Assembly: GCF_000384135.1 (NCBI RefSeq)
Contig: NZ_KB913028.1
Coordinates: forward strand, 895,351-959,350
DNA length: 64,000 bases
Source of the DNA: Succinispira mobilis DSM 6222
GTDB taxonomy: Bacteria > Bacillota > Negativicutes > Acidaminococcales > Succinispiraceae
Reading direction: 5' to 3'
The notes under the pieces were generated by a model. The model was not told the origin of the DNA and made no database searches. It saw only the letters and a program-made list of their open reading frames with translations. Below, one piece after another: positions 54,731 to 62,775 of this stretch (position 1 is its first letter; the number at the start of each line of letters is the position of its first letter). The translations under genes and the position numbers were made by a program.

Positions 54731-54759
54731 TTGCAGGGAACTGGTATCAATGATAAAAT
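54731..54759 (+). promoter_or_regulatory. Promoter of etfBA
   Basis: TTGCAG (54731-54736), a 17-base spacer and TAAAAT (54754-54759) lie in the 86-base gap after dnaE, 53 bases before the etfB start. Confidence 0.6.
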
Positions 54760-54812
54760 ATAATGTAAGTTTTCTGAAAGAATATCAAGCTGGTGGGGGG
54801 TAATTATTTACA

Positions 54813-55610
54813 ATGAATATAGTTGTTTGTATTAAGCAGGTTCCAGATACTACTGAAGTAAAAATAGATCCAATAACTAATACTTTAGTTCGGGCAGGGG
54901 TACCTAGTATTGCCAATCCTTATGATTTATATGCTTTAGAATTGGCGCTTAAGTTAAAAGACGAGAATTCTGAGATACAGGTTATTGCAATGTCCATGGG
55001 ACCAGCTCAAGCAACCGAAGTATTGAAAGAGGCAATTTGCATGGGGGCCGATAGGGGCGTTTTGTTAAGTGACAGAGCTTTTGCTGGTGCGGATACTTTG
55101 GCGACTAGTTATGCTTTAGCGGCAGCAATAAAAAAGATCGGTAATGTAGGGATAGTTTTATGTGGTAAGCAAGCTATTGATGGCGATACTGCGCAAGTAG
55201 GACCAGAAATTGCCGAAAATTTATCCATTCCACAAGTTACTTATGTGCAAGATATAAAATTGAATGAAGGCGAAGCAATTTTAACTAGAAACTGTGAGGA
55301 CTACTTGCAAAAAATAAAAGTCCAAGGTAGTTTTCTGGCGACGGTGGAAAAACATGGTTGCGAGCCACGCTTGGGCAGTATTCGTGGAAAACTTAATGCT
55401 TTGCACGCGGAAATAGAAGTGCTTACGGTTAAAGATGTAGAGGTTGAAGAGCATTGCCTTGGCTTAAATGGCTCGCCAACGCAAGTAAGTAAAATTTTCA
55501 CACCGAAAATAAGCAGGATGAAAAATGAAATTATTCAGGACCAAGCACCAGAGATTGCTGTAGATATGCTACTAGAAAAACTCATAAGTGCGAAAATTAT
55601 TTCAAATTAA
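54813..55610 (+). CDS. etfB: Electron transfer flavoprotein subunit beta
   Basis: One half of an electron-carrying flavoprotein that links flavin dehydrogenases to other carriers. The 265-residue protein has the family start VVCIKQVPDTTEVKIDPITN and NPYDLYALELALKL near 35. AMSMGPAQATEVLKEAICMGAD is near 61, and GKQAIDGDTAQVGPEIAE near 116. The etfA gene follows after 21 bases. No acyl-CoA dehydrogenase or other partner enzyme is adjacent. Confidence 0.95.
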   Translation: MNIVVCIKQVPDTTEVKIDPITNTLVRAGVPSIANPYDLYALELALKLKDENSEIQVIAMSMGPAQATEVLKEAICMGADRGVLLSDRAFAGADTLATSYALAAAIKKIGNVGIVLCGKQAIDGDTAQVGPEIAENLSIPQVTYVQDIKLNEGEAILTRNCEDYLQKIKVQGSFLATVEKHGCEPRLGSIRGKLNALHAEIEVLTVKDVEVEEHCLGLNGSPTQVSKIFTPKISRMKNEIIQDQAPEIAVDMLLEKLISAKIISN

Positions 55611-55631
55611 AATGAGGATGGGGTGTAAAAT

Positions 55632-56840
55632 ATGGCAATAGTAGTGCAAAAAGAGAATTGTATTGGTTGTGGGGCTTGTATTAGCATCTGTCCAGTTGGA
55701 GCTATAGAATTTGAGGCAAATGGTAAAGCAGAAATTGGTGAAAATTGTATTGCTTGTGGAGCTTGTATTAGCGAATGTCCAGTAAAGTGTATTATTAGAG
55801 AACAAGTTAATAATAGATTAATAATAGATTTAGATAGCTATAAAAATATTTGGGTATATATAGAATGTGAAAAAAATCGACCTAAAAATGTCGCCTATGA
55901 ACTACTTGGTGTAGCTAGAAGATTAGCGGATGCTTCAGGGGAAGAATGCGTAGCAATAGTTATAGGGGGATTATCCCAAAAATATTTGCAAGACTTAATT
56001 GCCAATGGTGCAGATAAGGTTTATTACTTAGAAAACAATAATTACTTAGAATATAATACTGAAATTTATACACAAGTTGTTACGGATTTAGTGAAAGAGC
56101 ATAAACCTAATGCTTTACTTATTGGGGCTACTGTAAATGGGCGGGATTTAGCGCCGAGAATAGCAGGAAGGCTAAAAACTGGGCTGTGTGCCGATTGTAC
56201 AGCTATCGATAATTCGGCAGAAGAAGCGAAGCTAATTGAGTGGACTCGACCTGCTTTTGGCGGTAATATCATGGCGACAATTGTCTGCCCAGAACATCGT
56301 CCACAAATGGGGAGTGTACGTCCTAAAGTGTTTCCTGTTTCACGTGCGGATTATAGTCGTAAGGGCGAGATAATTCTAATCAAGGAGCCTAATTTGCAGG
56401 ATAACTTAGTGAAAATTTTGGAAACAATAGTAGATATTAGCGCCGAGCGTGTCAATATTCAGGATGCTGAAATTATTTGTGCAGGCGGCAGAGGGATGGG
56501 CAATAAGGAAACATTTGAACAACTCTATACCTTGGCGGATTTATTAGGGGGTGTTGTGGCTGGTTCAAGGGCGGTAGTGGAGTCAGGGTGGTTGGAACAT
56601 CATGCGCAAGTTGGACAGTCAGGGGTTACTGTAGGCCCGAAAGTTTATTTTGCTTTTGGTATATCTGGGGCAATTCAGCATTTAGCTGGTATAAATGCTT
56701 GTGATATGATTATCGCGATAAATAAAGATGCCAATGCACCAATTTTTAAAGCGGCGGATTATGGAATAGTTGGCGATGTTCAGAAAATATTACCAATTCT
56801 TATTGAAAAAATTAGGGCAATCAAAGTTGAGCAAGAATAA
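55632..56840 (+). CDS. etfA: Electron transfer flavoprotein subunit alpha with N-terminal 2[4Fe-4S] ferredoxin
   Basis: A 402-residue protein. The first 55 residues are a bacterial ferredoxin domain with two full cluster motifs (CIGCGACISICPVG and CIACGACISECPVK). Then come the usual EtfA N-terminal domain and the FAD-binding C-terminal domain (AGGRGMGNKETFEQL, GSRAVVESGWLEHHAQVGQSGVTVGPKVYFAFGISGAIQHLAGI in pieces). The clusters suggest a route between the flavin and ferredoxin, as in anaerobic caffeyl-CoA or lactate systems. Whether it does flavin-based bifurcation cannot be judged from sequence. Confidence 0.95.
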   Translation: MAIVVQKENCIGCGACISICPVGAIEFEANGKAEIGENCIACGACISECPVKCIIREQVNNRLIIDLDSYKNIWVYIECEKNRPKNVAYELLGVARRLADASGEECVAIVIGGLSQKYLQDLIANGADKVYYLENNNYLEYNTEIYTQVVTDLVKEHKPNALLIGATVNGRDLAPRIAGRLKTGLCADCTAIDNSAEEAKLIEWTRPAFGGNIMATIVCPEHRPQMGSVRPKVFPVSRADYSRKGEIILIKEPNLQDNLVKILETIVDISAERVNIQDAEIICAGGRGMGNKETFEQLYTLADLLGGVVAGSRAVVESGWLEHHAQVGQSGVTVGPKVYFAFGISGAIQHLAGINACDMIIAINKDANAPIFKAADYGIVGDVQKILPILIEKIRAIKVEQE

Positions 56841-56860
56841 ATTTATTTGGAGAGGGTTCT

Positions 56861-57061
56861 ATGTGGCAAGTTGTATATATTGCACCCAACAGTATGGAAG
56901 CTAAAAAAATTAAGCAATTACTCGAACAAGAAGGCTTTTTAGTTGAAATTCAGGCTACTACACAAAAAGCTAAAAATACAGGAATAGGAAGTTTCGAGAT
57001 AAAGATTCTACATTCAGAGATCTTAGAGGCAATAGAAGTGCTACATGCAAATGGCTATTAG
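56861..57061 (+). CDS. Small conserved protein, DUF2007-like fold
   Basis: A 66-residue protein (WQVVYIAPNSMEAKKIKQLLEQEGFLVEI at the start, in pieces, ending with EAIEVLHANGY). Its pattern is like the short DUF2007 or putative signal-transducing domain, a ferredoxin-like fold with an alpha-beta-beta order. AGAGGGTT precedes the ATG. It lies between etfA and pyk with small gaps, so it is probably co-transcribed. No function can be assigned. Confidence 0.7.
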   Translation: MWQVVYIAPNSMEAKKIKQLLEQEGFLVEIQATTQKAKNTGIGSFEIKILHSEILEAIEVLHANGY

Positions 57062-57093
57062 GAAAAAATAAAAATATAAAAGGGGCATGAAAT

Positions 57094-58848
57094 ATGAAAA
57101 AAACAAAAATTATTTGCACCTTAGGTCCAGCTACAGATAAAATCGAAATTGTGGAAGCTCTAATTGCAAACGGAATGAATGTGGCGCGATTTAACTTTTC
57201 GCATGGTAAACATAGTGAACATGCAGAAAGAATTAGCTTAGCTAGGGCGGCTGGAAATAAACTTGGTCAACAAATTGCTTTATTAGCAGATACCAAAGGA
57301 CCAGAAATGCGTTTAGGTATGTTTAAAGAAAGTAGTGTGGAGCTAAGAGAAGGTGAAAAATTCACTTTGACCACTAAACAGGATGTTTTAGGCGACCAAT
57401 ACCGAGCTAGTGTTAATTACGTTAATTTAGCGCAAGAAATTAACGTGGGTACAGAAATTTTGTTGGCTGATGGCTTAATCAATTTGAAAGTACTAACTAT
57501 TGAAGATACGGAGATCCATACTGTTGTGCAAAATACTGGTAGCATTAGTTCGAGAAAGAGGGTTGCTGTGCCAGGAGCAATCTTGAACTTGCCATTTTTA
57601 TCAGAGCAAGATGTACAAGATATTCTATTTGCCATAGAACATGAGATGGACTATATAGCAGCATCTTTTGTGCAAAAAGCAGCAGATGTTTTAGCGATAC
57701 GAAAAGTTTTAGAGGAAAACAACTCTAATATTGGCATTATTTCTAAAATAGAAAATTCATTAGGTGTAGAGAATATTGAAGAAATTATAAGTGTCTCTGA
57801 TGGAATAATGGTAGCTAGAGGCGATTTAGGCGTAGAAATTCCAGCCGAAGAAGTTCCTTTAGTTCAAAAAAGTATTATTGCTAAATGTAATAAACTGGCA
57901 AAACCAGTAATTACAGCAACTCAAATGTTAGAAAGCATGGTAAAAAACCCTCGGCCAACGCGAGCTGAGGCTAGCGATGTTGCTAATGCGATTTTAGATG
58001 GTTCTGATGCAATTATGTTAAGTGGGGAAACGGCTTCGGGCGATTATCCTGTCGAAGCGGTTAAGACTATGGCCACGATTGCTAAACGCACAGAAACAGC
58101 ACTAGAGTATGAGCAAATAATGAGAAGAACGATTTTAACAGTTGAAAAAACAACCACTGAAGCTGTAAGCCAAGCAACGGCACAAATTGCTCATAATTTA
58201 GGTGCTACAGCTATTTTGACGGCTACGGAATCGGGGTATACTCCGCGAATGATTTCTAAATATCGCCCAAGAGCAAAAATTGTAGCTGTTACTCCTTTAG
58301 TAGCGGTTGCTAGAAAAATGCAACTTTATTGGGGGGTATACCCAGTAGTTGGCAAGAGCAATGCTAATACTGATCAAATGGTCGAACAAACAATTAGTTT
58401 GGCTTTGAAAAATGATTTTGTTAAGGAAGGCGATTTGACAGTTATAACGGCAGGTGTTCCAGTTGGAATTGTAGGTAGTACGAATATGATTAGAGTTCAT
58501 ATTGTCGGGAATGTTATTTTACAAGGTACAGGGATTGGTCGAAAAGTTGCACATGGCAAAGTATGCATAATAAATGAGCCAGAAGATTTTGCTAGCAAGT
58601 TTGTAGCAGGGGATATTTTGGTTGTTAAGAGTCTAATGGATGATTATGCAAAATTTGCAGTTAAAGCAAGCGCAATAATTGCGGAAGAAGATGGGTTAAC
58701 TTCGGCGGCAGCTATTGTTGGCGTTAGTTTTGGAATAACTACGATAGTGGGTGTAAACGGAGCTGTGGAACAATTAGAAGACGGTGCAATTATTACTGTG
58801 GACCCAGAGCGAGGACGTTTATATCAAGGACATATAAATGCTAAGTAA
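57094..58848 (+). CDS. pyk: Pyruvate kinase with C-terminal PEP-utiliser-like domain
   Basis: Makes pyruvate and ATP from PEP and ADP. The 584-residue protein has TKIICTLGPATDK at the N-terminus and NVARFNFSHG near 28. ADTKGPEMRLG near 65, the signature ISKIENSLGVENI near 213, MVARGDLGVEIPAEEVP near 236, and TATQMLESM near 266 follow. The last 110 residues form the extra domain known from Geobacillus pyruvate kinase. In it the phosphotransfer-type motif reads TSAAAIVG, with Ala where His is usual, so it is not catalytic. A GGGG ribosome site precedes the ATG. Confidence 0.97.
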   Translation: MKKTKIICTLGPATDKIEIVEALIANGMNVARFNFSHGKHSEHAERISLARAAGNKLGQQIALLADTKGPEMRLGMFKESSVELREGEKFTLTTKQDVLGDQYRASVNYVNLAQEINVGTEILLADGLINLKVLTIEDTEIHTVVQNTGSISSRKRVAVPGAILNLPFLSEQDVQDILFAIEHEMDYIAASFVQKAADVLAIRKVLEENNSNIGIISKIENSLGVENIEEIISVSDGIMVARGDLGVEIPAEEVPLVQKSIIAKCNKLAKPVITATQMLESMVKNPRPTRAEASDVANAILDGSDAIMLSGETASGDYPVEAVKTMATIAKRTETALEYEQIMRRTILTVEKTTTEAVSQATAQIAHNLGATAILTATESGYTPRMISKYRPRAKIVAVTPLVAVARKMQLYWGVYPVVGKSNANTDQMVEQTISLALKNDFVKEGDLTVITAGVPVGIVGSTNMIRVHIVGNVILQGTGIGRKVAHGKVCIINEPEDFASKFVAGDILVVKSLMDDYAKFAVKASAIIAEEDGLTSAAAIVGVSFGITTIVGVNGAVEQLEDGAIITVDPERGRLYQGHINAK

Positions 58849-58878
58849 TTAGTATTAAGAGAGGATGCGGGTAAAATT

Positions 58879-59925
58879 ATGACAAAAAGACAAATGCTGT
58901 TAGTTGGCTTAATCATAATGTTTTCAGCGCTTTTAATAGGTTGTGGCGGAAAAAAAGAAAAACAGGTGTTGAATTTATATAGTTGGGCAGATAATTTTAA
59001 TCCAACGGTAATAGCTGATTTTGAGCAAAAATATAATTGCAAGGTTAACTACGATGTTTTTGCAAACAATGAAGAAATGCTAGCTAAAATTCAAGCTGGT
59101 GGTTCGCAATATGATTTAATTCAACCATCTGACTATATGGTTCAAACAATGATTAAGCTGAATTTGTTGGAAGAATTGCGGAAAGATAATTTGCCGAATC
59201 TTAAAAATATGACAACATATTTTAAAACTCCACCTTATGATCCACAGGGGAAATATTCTGTGGTTTATGCTTGGGGTGTTACAGGAATTGCATATAATAA
59301 AAAATATGTAAAACAGACGCCAGAGAGCTGGAGTACTTTGTGGAATACAGAATATAAAGGTAAAGTTATAATGCTGAATGATTCGCGCGAAGTAATAGGT
59401 ATGGGTTTAAAGAAAAATGGCTACTCTAATAGTTCTAAAAACGACGCTGAAATAGAAATGGCAGTAAATGATTTAAAAAGAGCAACTCCTAATGTTTTGG
59501 CTTTTGATACGGATACAATTAAACAAAAGTTTATTGCTGAGGAAGGTTGGATTGGAACAATGTGGTCAGGTGATGCTGTATTTGTAAATAAAGATAATAA
59601 AGATATAGCTTTTATTGTTCCGAAAGAAGGGACGACTATTTGGGCAGATACTTTTGCAATACCTAAAGGCGCAAAGAACCGTGATTTAGCCGAAAAATTT
59701 ATCAACTATATGTATGACACCAAGGTCAGTGTAAAGAACTATGAGGAAATTGGTTATATTAACCCAAGTGAAGTAGCTTTCAAAATGCATTCAGAAGCTT
59801 ATAGAAATAACCCAATTATTAAAGAAGCTTTAAAAGCAGTAGCTTCTAGTGAATGGTTAGCAGATATTGGTGATAAGGTAACTACTTATGATCGTTATTG
59901 GACGGAAATCAGAACTGGTAAATAA
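58879..59925 (+). CDS. potD: Spermidine/putrescine ABC transporter substrate-binding lipoprotein (PotD-like)
   Basis: A 348-residue binding protein. It is exported as a lipoprotein (hydrophobic stretch to residue 20, lipobox LIGC with Cys22). The mature part has LNLYSWADNFNPTVIADFEQKY near 32 and DLIQPSDYMVQTMI near 78. YAWGVTGIAYN near 129 and MWSGDAVFVN near 231 follow. No potA, potB or potC gene is near, so the permease must be elsewhere or the binding protein works alone. A weak GAGAGGA precedes the ATG. Confidence 0.88.
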   Translation: MTKRQMLLVGLIIMFSALLIGCGGKKEKQVLNLYSWADNFNPTVIADFEQKYNCKVNYDVFANNEEMLAKIQAGGSQYDLIQPSDYMVQTMIKLNLLEELRKDNLPNLKNMTTYFKTPPYDPQGKYSVVYAWGVTGIAYNKKYVKQTPESWSTLWNTEYKGKVIMLNDSREVIGMGLKKNGYSNSSKNDAEIEMAVNDLKRATPNVLAFDTDTIKQKFIAEEGWIGTMWSGDAVFVNKDNKDIAFIVPKEGTTIWADTFAIPKGAKNRDLAEKFINYMYDTKVSVKNYEEIGYINPSEVAFKMHSEAYRNNPIIKEALKAVASSEWLADIGDKVTTYDRYWTEIRTGK

Positions 59926-59931
59926 ATAGGG

Positions 59932-59978
59932 AACGCTCTTTCTCTAGCAAAAATATTGGCAAAGAGAAAGAGCGTTTT
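59932..59978 (+). terminator. Terminator after potD
   Basis: Perfect 14-bp arms (59932-59945 and 59963-59976) with a 17-base loop are followed by TTTT. It lies 7 bases after the potD stop and ends the etfBA-pyk-potD side. The next gene on the minus strand ends at 60079. Confidence 0.88.
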
Positions 59979-60078
59979 ATGTTGATTTAAATAATTTTAC
60001 AAATAATATTTATAGTAAAATTATTTGGGGTATTTAGATAAAGCAAAAGAGATATGTTGAATTTTTAAAATATCAGAT

Positions 60079-61251
60079 TTATTTACTGACAAATTCATCA
60101 ATTCTTGTAAGAGCTAGTTTGAGATTTTCCGTAGTGTTGCAATAAGCACAGCGAATATATCCTTCACCACAAGCACCAAAAGAATTTCCAGGAATAACAG
60201 CAACTTCTTTTTGCAACAACAATTGTTCAGAAAAATCCATGCTACTTAGATTGGTTTTCTTTATGGAGGGGAAGATATAGAATGCGCCTTGAGGCTCTAA
60301 ACAACTGAGACCGATTTTTTGAAAGCCGTGGTACATAAGTAAACGACGTTCATTGTAAACTTCGATCATTTGCTGACGCTCTTTTTTTGCGTTTTTGATT
60401 GCTTCTATTGCGGCAATCTGAGCTGTTATGGGAGCACATAAAATGGTATATTGATGTATCCCTACCATAGCTTCAATAACCTCATAAGGCGCAACTACAA
60501 AGCCGATGCGTAAACCAGTCATTGCGTAGGCTTTGGAAAAACCATTGAGTAAGATGGTACGTTCTTTCATACCTGGCAAGCTGGCGAAAGAAACATGCTG
60601 TCCGTTGTAAGTTAGATGCGCATACAGTTCATCGGAAATAACTATTAAGTTGTGTTTTTGAGCAAAATTTGCGATTGCGGTTAATTCTTGCATGTTCATC
60701 GTAGAGCCAGTGGGATTAGTGGGATAACCGATCAATAGAACTTTGGTTTTGGACGTGACTGCGCGCTCTAAATCTTCGATTTTTACAACGAAATTATTAT
60801 CAGCGTAAGTTGGAACTGCTACGGGGGTTGCTCCGGCTAAGAGAACACAAGCTTTGTTTGCAACGTAACAAGGTTCTGGGAGCAGAACTTCATCGCCAGC
60901 AGAAACTAAAGTACGCATTGCTAAATCTAATCCTTCGCTTACCCCAACTGTAACTAAGATTTCTTTTTCGGGATTATAGCTTATGCCGAAAGAGTCTTCA
61001 AGATCGCTAGCAATAGCACGTCTAAGATTAATATCACCATAGCTAGAGGTATAGTTTGTTTGTCCTTTGACAAAAGTTTCAATACACTTATCTCTAATGT
61101 TTTCCGGTGTTGCAAAATCCGGCTCCCCCACACCCAAAGAGATTACATTTTTATTAACATTAATAATTTCTAAAAATTTTTTCAAGCCTGAAGTAGGTAA
61201 AGATTTTACTGCTGGAGAAAATAACATAGACCAATTTGGTGTTGTAGACAT
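60079..61251 (-). CDS. Class I/II aminotransferase, probably alanine aminotransferase
   Basis: A 390-residue PLP enzyme of the aspartate aminotransferase fold. It has LGVGEPDFATPENI near residue 39, TNYTSSYGDINLR near 65 and the cofactor residues Asn179 (YPTNPTG) and Asp207 (SDELY). The PLP Lys240 is in NGFSKAYAMTG. The C-terminal IRCAYCNTTENL holds the substrate Arg. Sequence alone does not fix the substrate; aspartate, alanine or a branched or aromatic amino acid is possible. The T-box upstream has a GCC (alanine) specifier, so transfer between glutamate and pyruvate is the most likely role. Confidence 0.85.
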   Translation of the reverse strand: MSTTPNWSMLFSPAVKSLPTSGLKKFLEIINVNKNVISLGVGEPDFATPENIRDKCIETFVKGQTNYTSSYGDINLRRAIASDLEDSFGISYNPEKEILVTVGVSEGLDLAMRTLVSAGDEVLLPEPCYVANKACVLLAGATPVAVPTYADNNFVVKIEDLERAVTSKTKVLLIGYPTNPTGSTMNMQELTAIANFAQKHNLIVISDELYAHLTYNGQHVSFASLPGMKERTILLNGFSKAYAMTGLRIGFVVAPYEVIEAMVGIHQYTILCAPITAQIAAIEAIKNAKKERQQMIEVYNERRLLMYHGFQKIGLSCLEPQGAFYIFPSIKKTNLSSMDFSEQLLLQKEVAVIPGNSFGACGEGYIRCAYCNTTENLKLALTRIDEFVSK

Positions 61252-61295
61252 AAAGATACCGCCTTTCCGATATTGATATAAATTTTGAGCTGAAA

Positions 61296-61326
61296 ATAAA
61301 AAAGCGTCCTACAAAATGTAGGACGC
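61296..61326 (-). terminator. T-box controlled terminator
   Basis: On the minus strand, GCGTCCTACA and its exact complement (61317-61326 and 61304-61313) enclose three bases and run into six T residues. It is the terminator that the T-box antiterminator competes with. Confidence 0.92.
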
Positions 61327-61515
61327 GAAAATGCGTGGTACCACCATACTTCGTTAAATAAAAAATTTAACCTCAAATGCTGATAACGGCAGCAACCGAT
61401 GTGTTCTTCGCACATTGCTCAGGGGTGGCTTTCTTTGTTGCTTTTTACCATTTCTCACTTACATGGCTCACTTTGAAAAAAATCACAAATACTTCTTCCC
61501 ATCATTGCGTAACTG
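61327..61515 (-). promoter_or_regulatory. T-box riboswitch, alanine-specific (tRNA-Ala)
   Basis: The minus strand holds a full T-box leader for the aminotransferase. It has GAAGTA (the AGTA loop), a stem arm TTTGT paired with ACAAA, and the specifier loop GAAAGCCACCCCTGAGC. The specifier triplet is GCC (plus-strand 61427-61429), which codes for alanine. The T-box bulge block TGGTGGTACCACGC is at 61333-61346 and would pair with an ACCA tRNA end, as in tRNA-Ala. Uncharged tRNA-Ala should release the terminator and switch the aminotransferase on. The same loop in the glyQS leader reads GAAAGGCA with a glycine triplet. Confidence 0.92.
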
Positions 61516-61532
61516 TATTAAAATGTAATAAT

Positions 61533-61561
61533 AAAGTATCATGTAATAATAGTTTTGTCAA
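61533..61561 (-). promoter_or_regulatory. Promoter of the T-box leader
   Basis: On the minus strand a perfect TTGACA (61556-61561) and TACTTT (61533-61538) are 17 bases apart. The leader that follows contains the T-box. Confidence 0.65.
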
Positions 61562-61579
61562 CAACTTTTTGGAGGGATT

Positions 61580-62698
61580 ATGGGTATATTAATTTTTTTG
61601 TTACTATATTTACTAGTGCATATATTTTTAAGCGGACAATTATTAAAATTGTTCTTAATCAAAAATAAGATGAAGAAAATTATATTTTACGTTTGTTATT
61701 TTTTTGTTGCTTTTTCCTATTTATGGTCAAGAAATTTACCACAATTTATATCAGGTCAGATTGTAGATAAGGTTGCGTTAGTTGGTGGATTAGTTATAGC
61801 GAATACATACTATACTGTCTTACTGATTTTATTTTACAAAATTATCTTACGGTTTTATAAATGTGAGTGCGTGCTAACGGTTTCAAAAACAAAAAAAGCA
61901 ATGGTACTTATTTGTTGTTTGCTGGCAATTAATATTTACGGAATATATAATGCTCAGCGGCAAGTTGTTACGGAATATGTATTGTTTAGTGATAAACTTG
62001 GGCAATTAAAAGAAATAAAAATTGTAATGGTAAGTGATATTCATTTGGGCAAGGTTACAGAGCAAGAATTCAGTAGGCAATTAGTGGCGAAGATAAATTC
62101 GCTCCAGCCAGATTTAGTTCTTTTAGTCGGTGATATTATTGATTCAGATTTAGAGAGTGTGCAAAGAAAAGAACAACTATTACCGTTTAAAAATATTAAA
62201 GCACAGCTAGGTATTTATGGGGTAATGGGAAATCACGAATATATAAGTGGTAATTCGAAAGCTGTTTTACAGCTTTTACAAGCAAATAATATTCAAATTT
62301 TGATTGATGAAAAAATTCGATTGAATGAAACTGGGATAGTGTTATTTGGTTTGGATGATGAAAGTCGAGAAAAATTTAAAAATAAAAATTCTATAATTGT
62401 CTTAGATAAATTAAATGTTTCAGATTACAATATTGTAATGGATCATCAGCCGAAAAGAATTAAACGCATTAGCGAAATAGTAGGTGTTGATTTATTGCTT
62501 AGCGGCCATACACACCGCGGTCAATATTTTCCTAATAATTATATAACACAAAGTATTTATTTAAATGATTGGGGACTAAAAGAAATAAATAAACTTACGA
62601 GCATTGTTTCTTGTGGTTATGGAAATTGGTCAGCGCCGTTAAGATTAGGTAGTAAGCCAGAAATAGTAGTAATGAAAATAATAAATAGCACTAAATAA
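61580..62698 (+). CDS. Membrane-anchored metallophosphoesterase
   Basis: A 372-residue protein. The first 120 residues hold three to four membrane segments. The C-terminal part is a calcineurin-type phosphoesterase with all metal motifs: MVSDIHLG near residue 151, VGDIIDSD near 182, MGNHEY near 218, and the final SGHTHRGQYFP near 310. Relatives of the YpbG/YaeI type act on UDP-diacylglucosamine or other lipid-linked phosphates, but the substrate here is not known. GGAGGG lies just before the ATG at 61580. It is transcribed away from the T-box gene. Confidence 0.87.
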   Translation: MGILIFLLLYLLVHIFLSGQLLKLFLIKNKMKKIIFYVCYFFVAFSYLWSRNLPQFISGQIVDKVALVGGLVIANTYYTVLLILFYKIILRFYKCECVLTVSKTKKAMVLICCLLAINIYGIYNAQRQVVTEYVLFSDKLGQLKEIKIVMVSDIHLGKVTEQEFSRQLVAKINSLQPDLVLLVGDIIDSDLESVQRKEQLLPFKNIKAQLGIYGVMGNHEYISGNSKAVLQLLQANNIQILIDEKIRLNETGIVLFGLDDESREKFKNKNSIIVLDKLNVSDYNIVMDHQPKRIKRISEIVGVDLLLSGHTHRGQYFPNNYITQSIYLNDWGLKEINKLTSIVSCGYGNWSAPLRLGSKPEIVVMKIINSTK

Positions 62699-62715
62699 AA
62701 TCACTAAACAAGGAC

Positions 62716-62761
62716 TAAAAACCAGCACTGCCTATTTTTATAGGTAAGTGCTGGTTTTTTA
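62716..62761 (+). terminator. Bidirectional terminator between the phosphoesterase and cheV
   Basis: Perfect 12-bp arms (about 62718-62729 and 62747-62758) are flanked by an A run on the left and T residues on the right. It serves both converging genes. Confidence 0.82.
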
Positions 62762-62775
62762 TTAAGCTTGCATAT

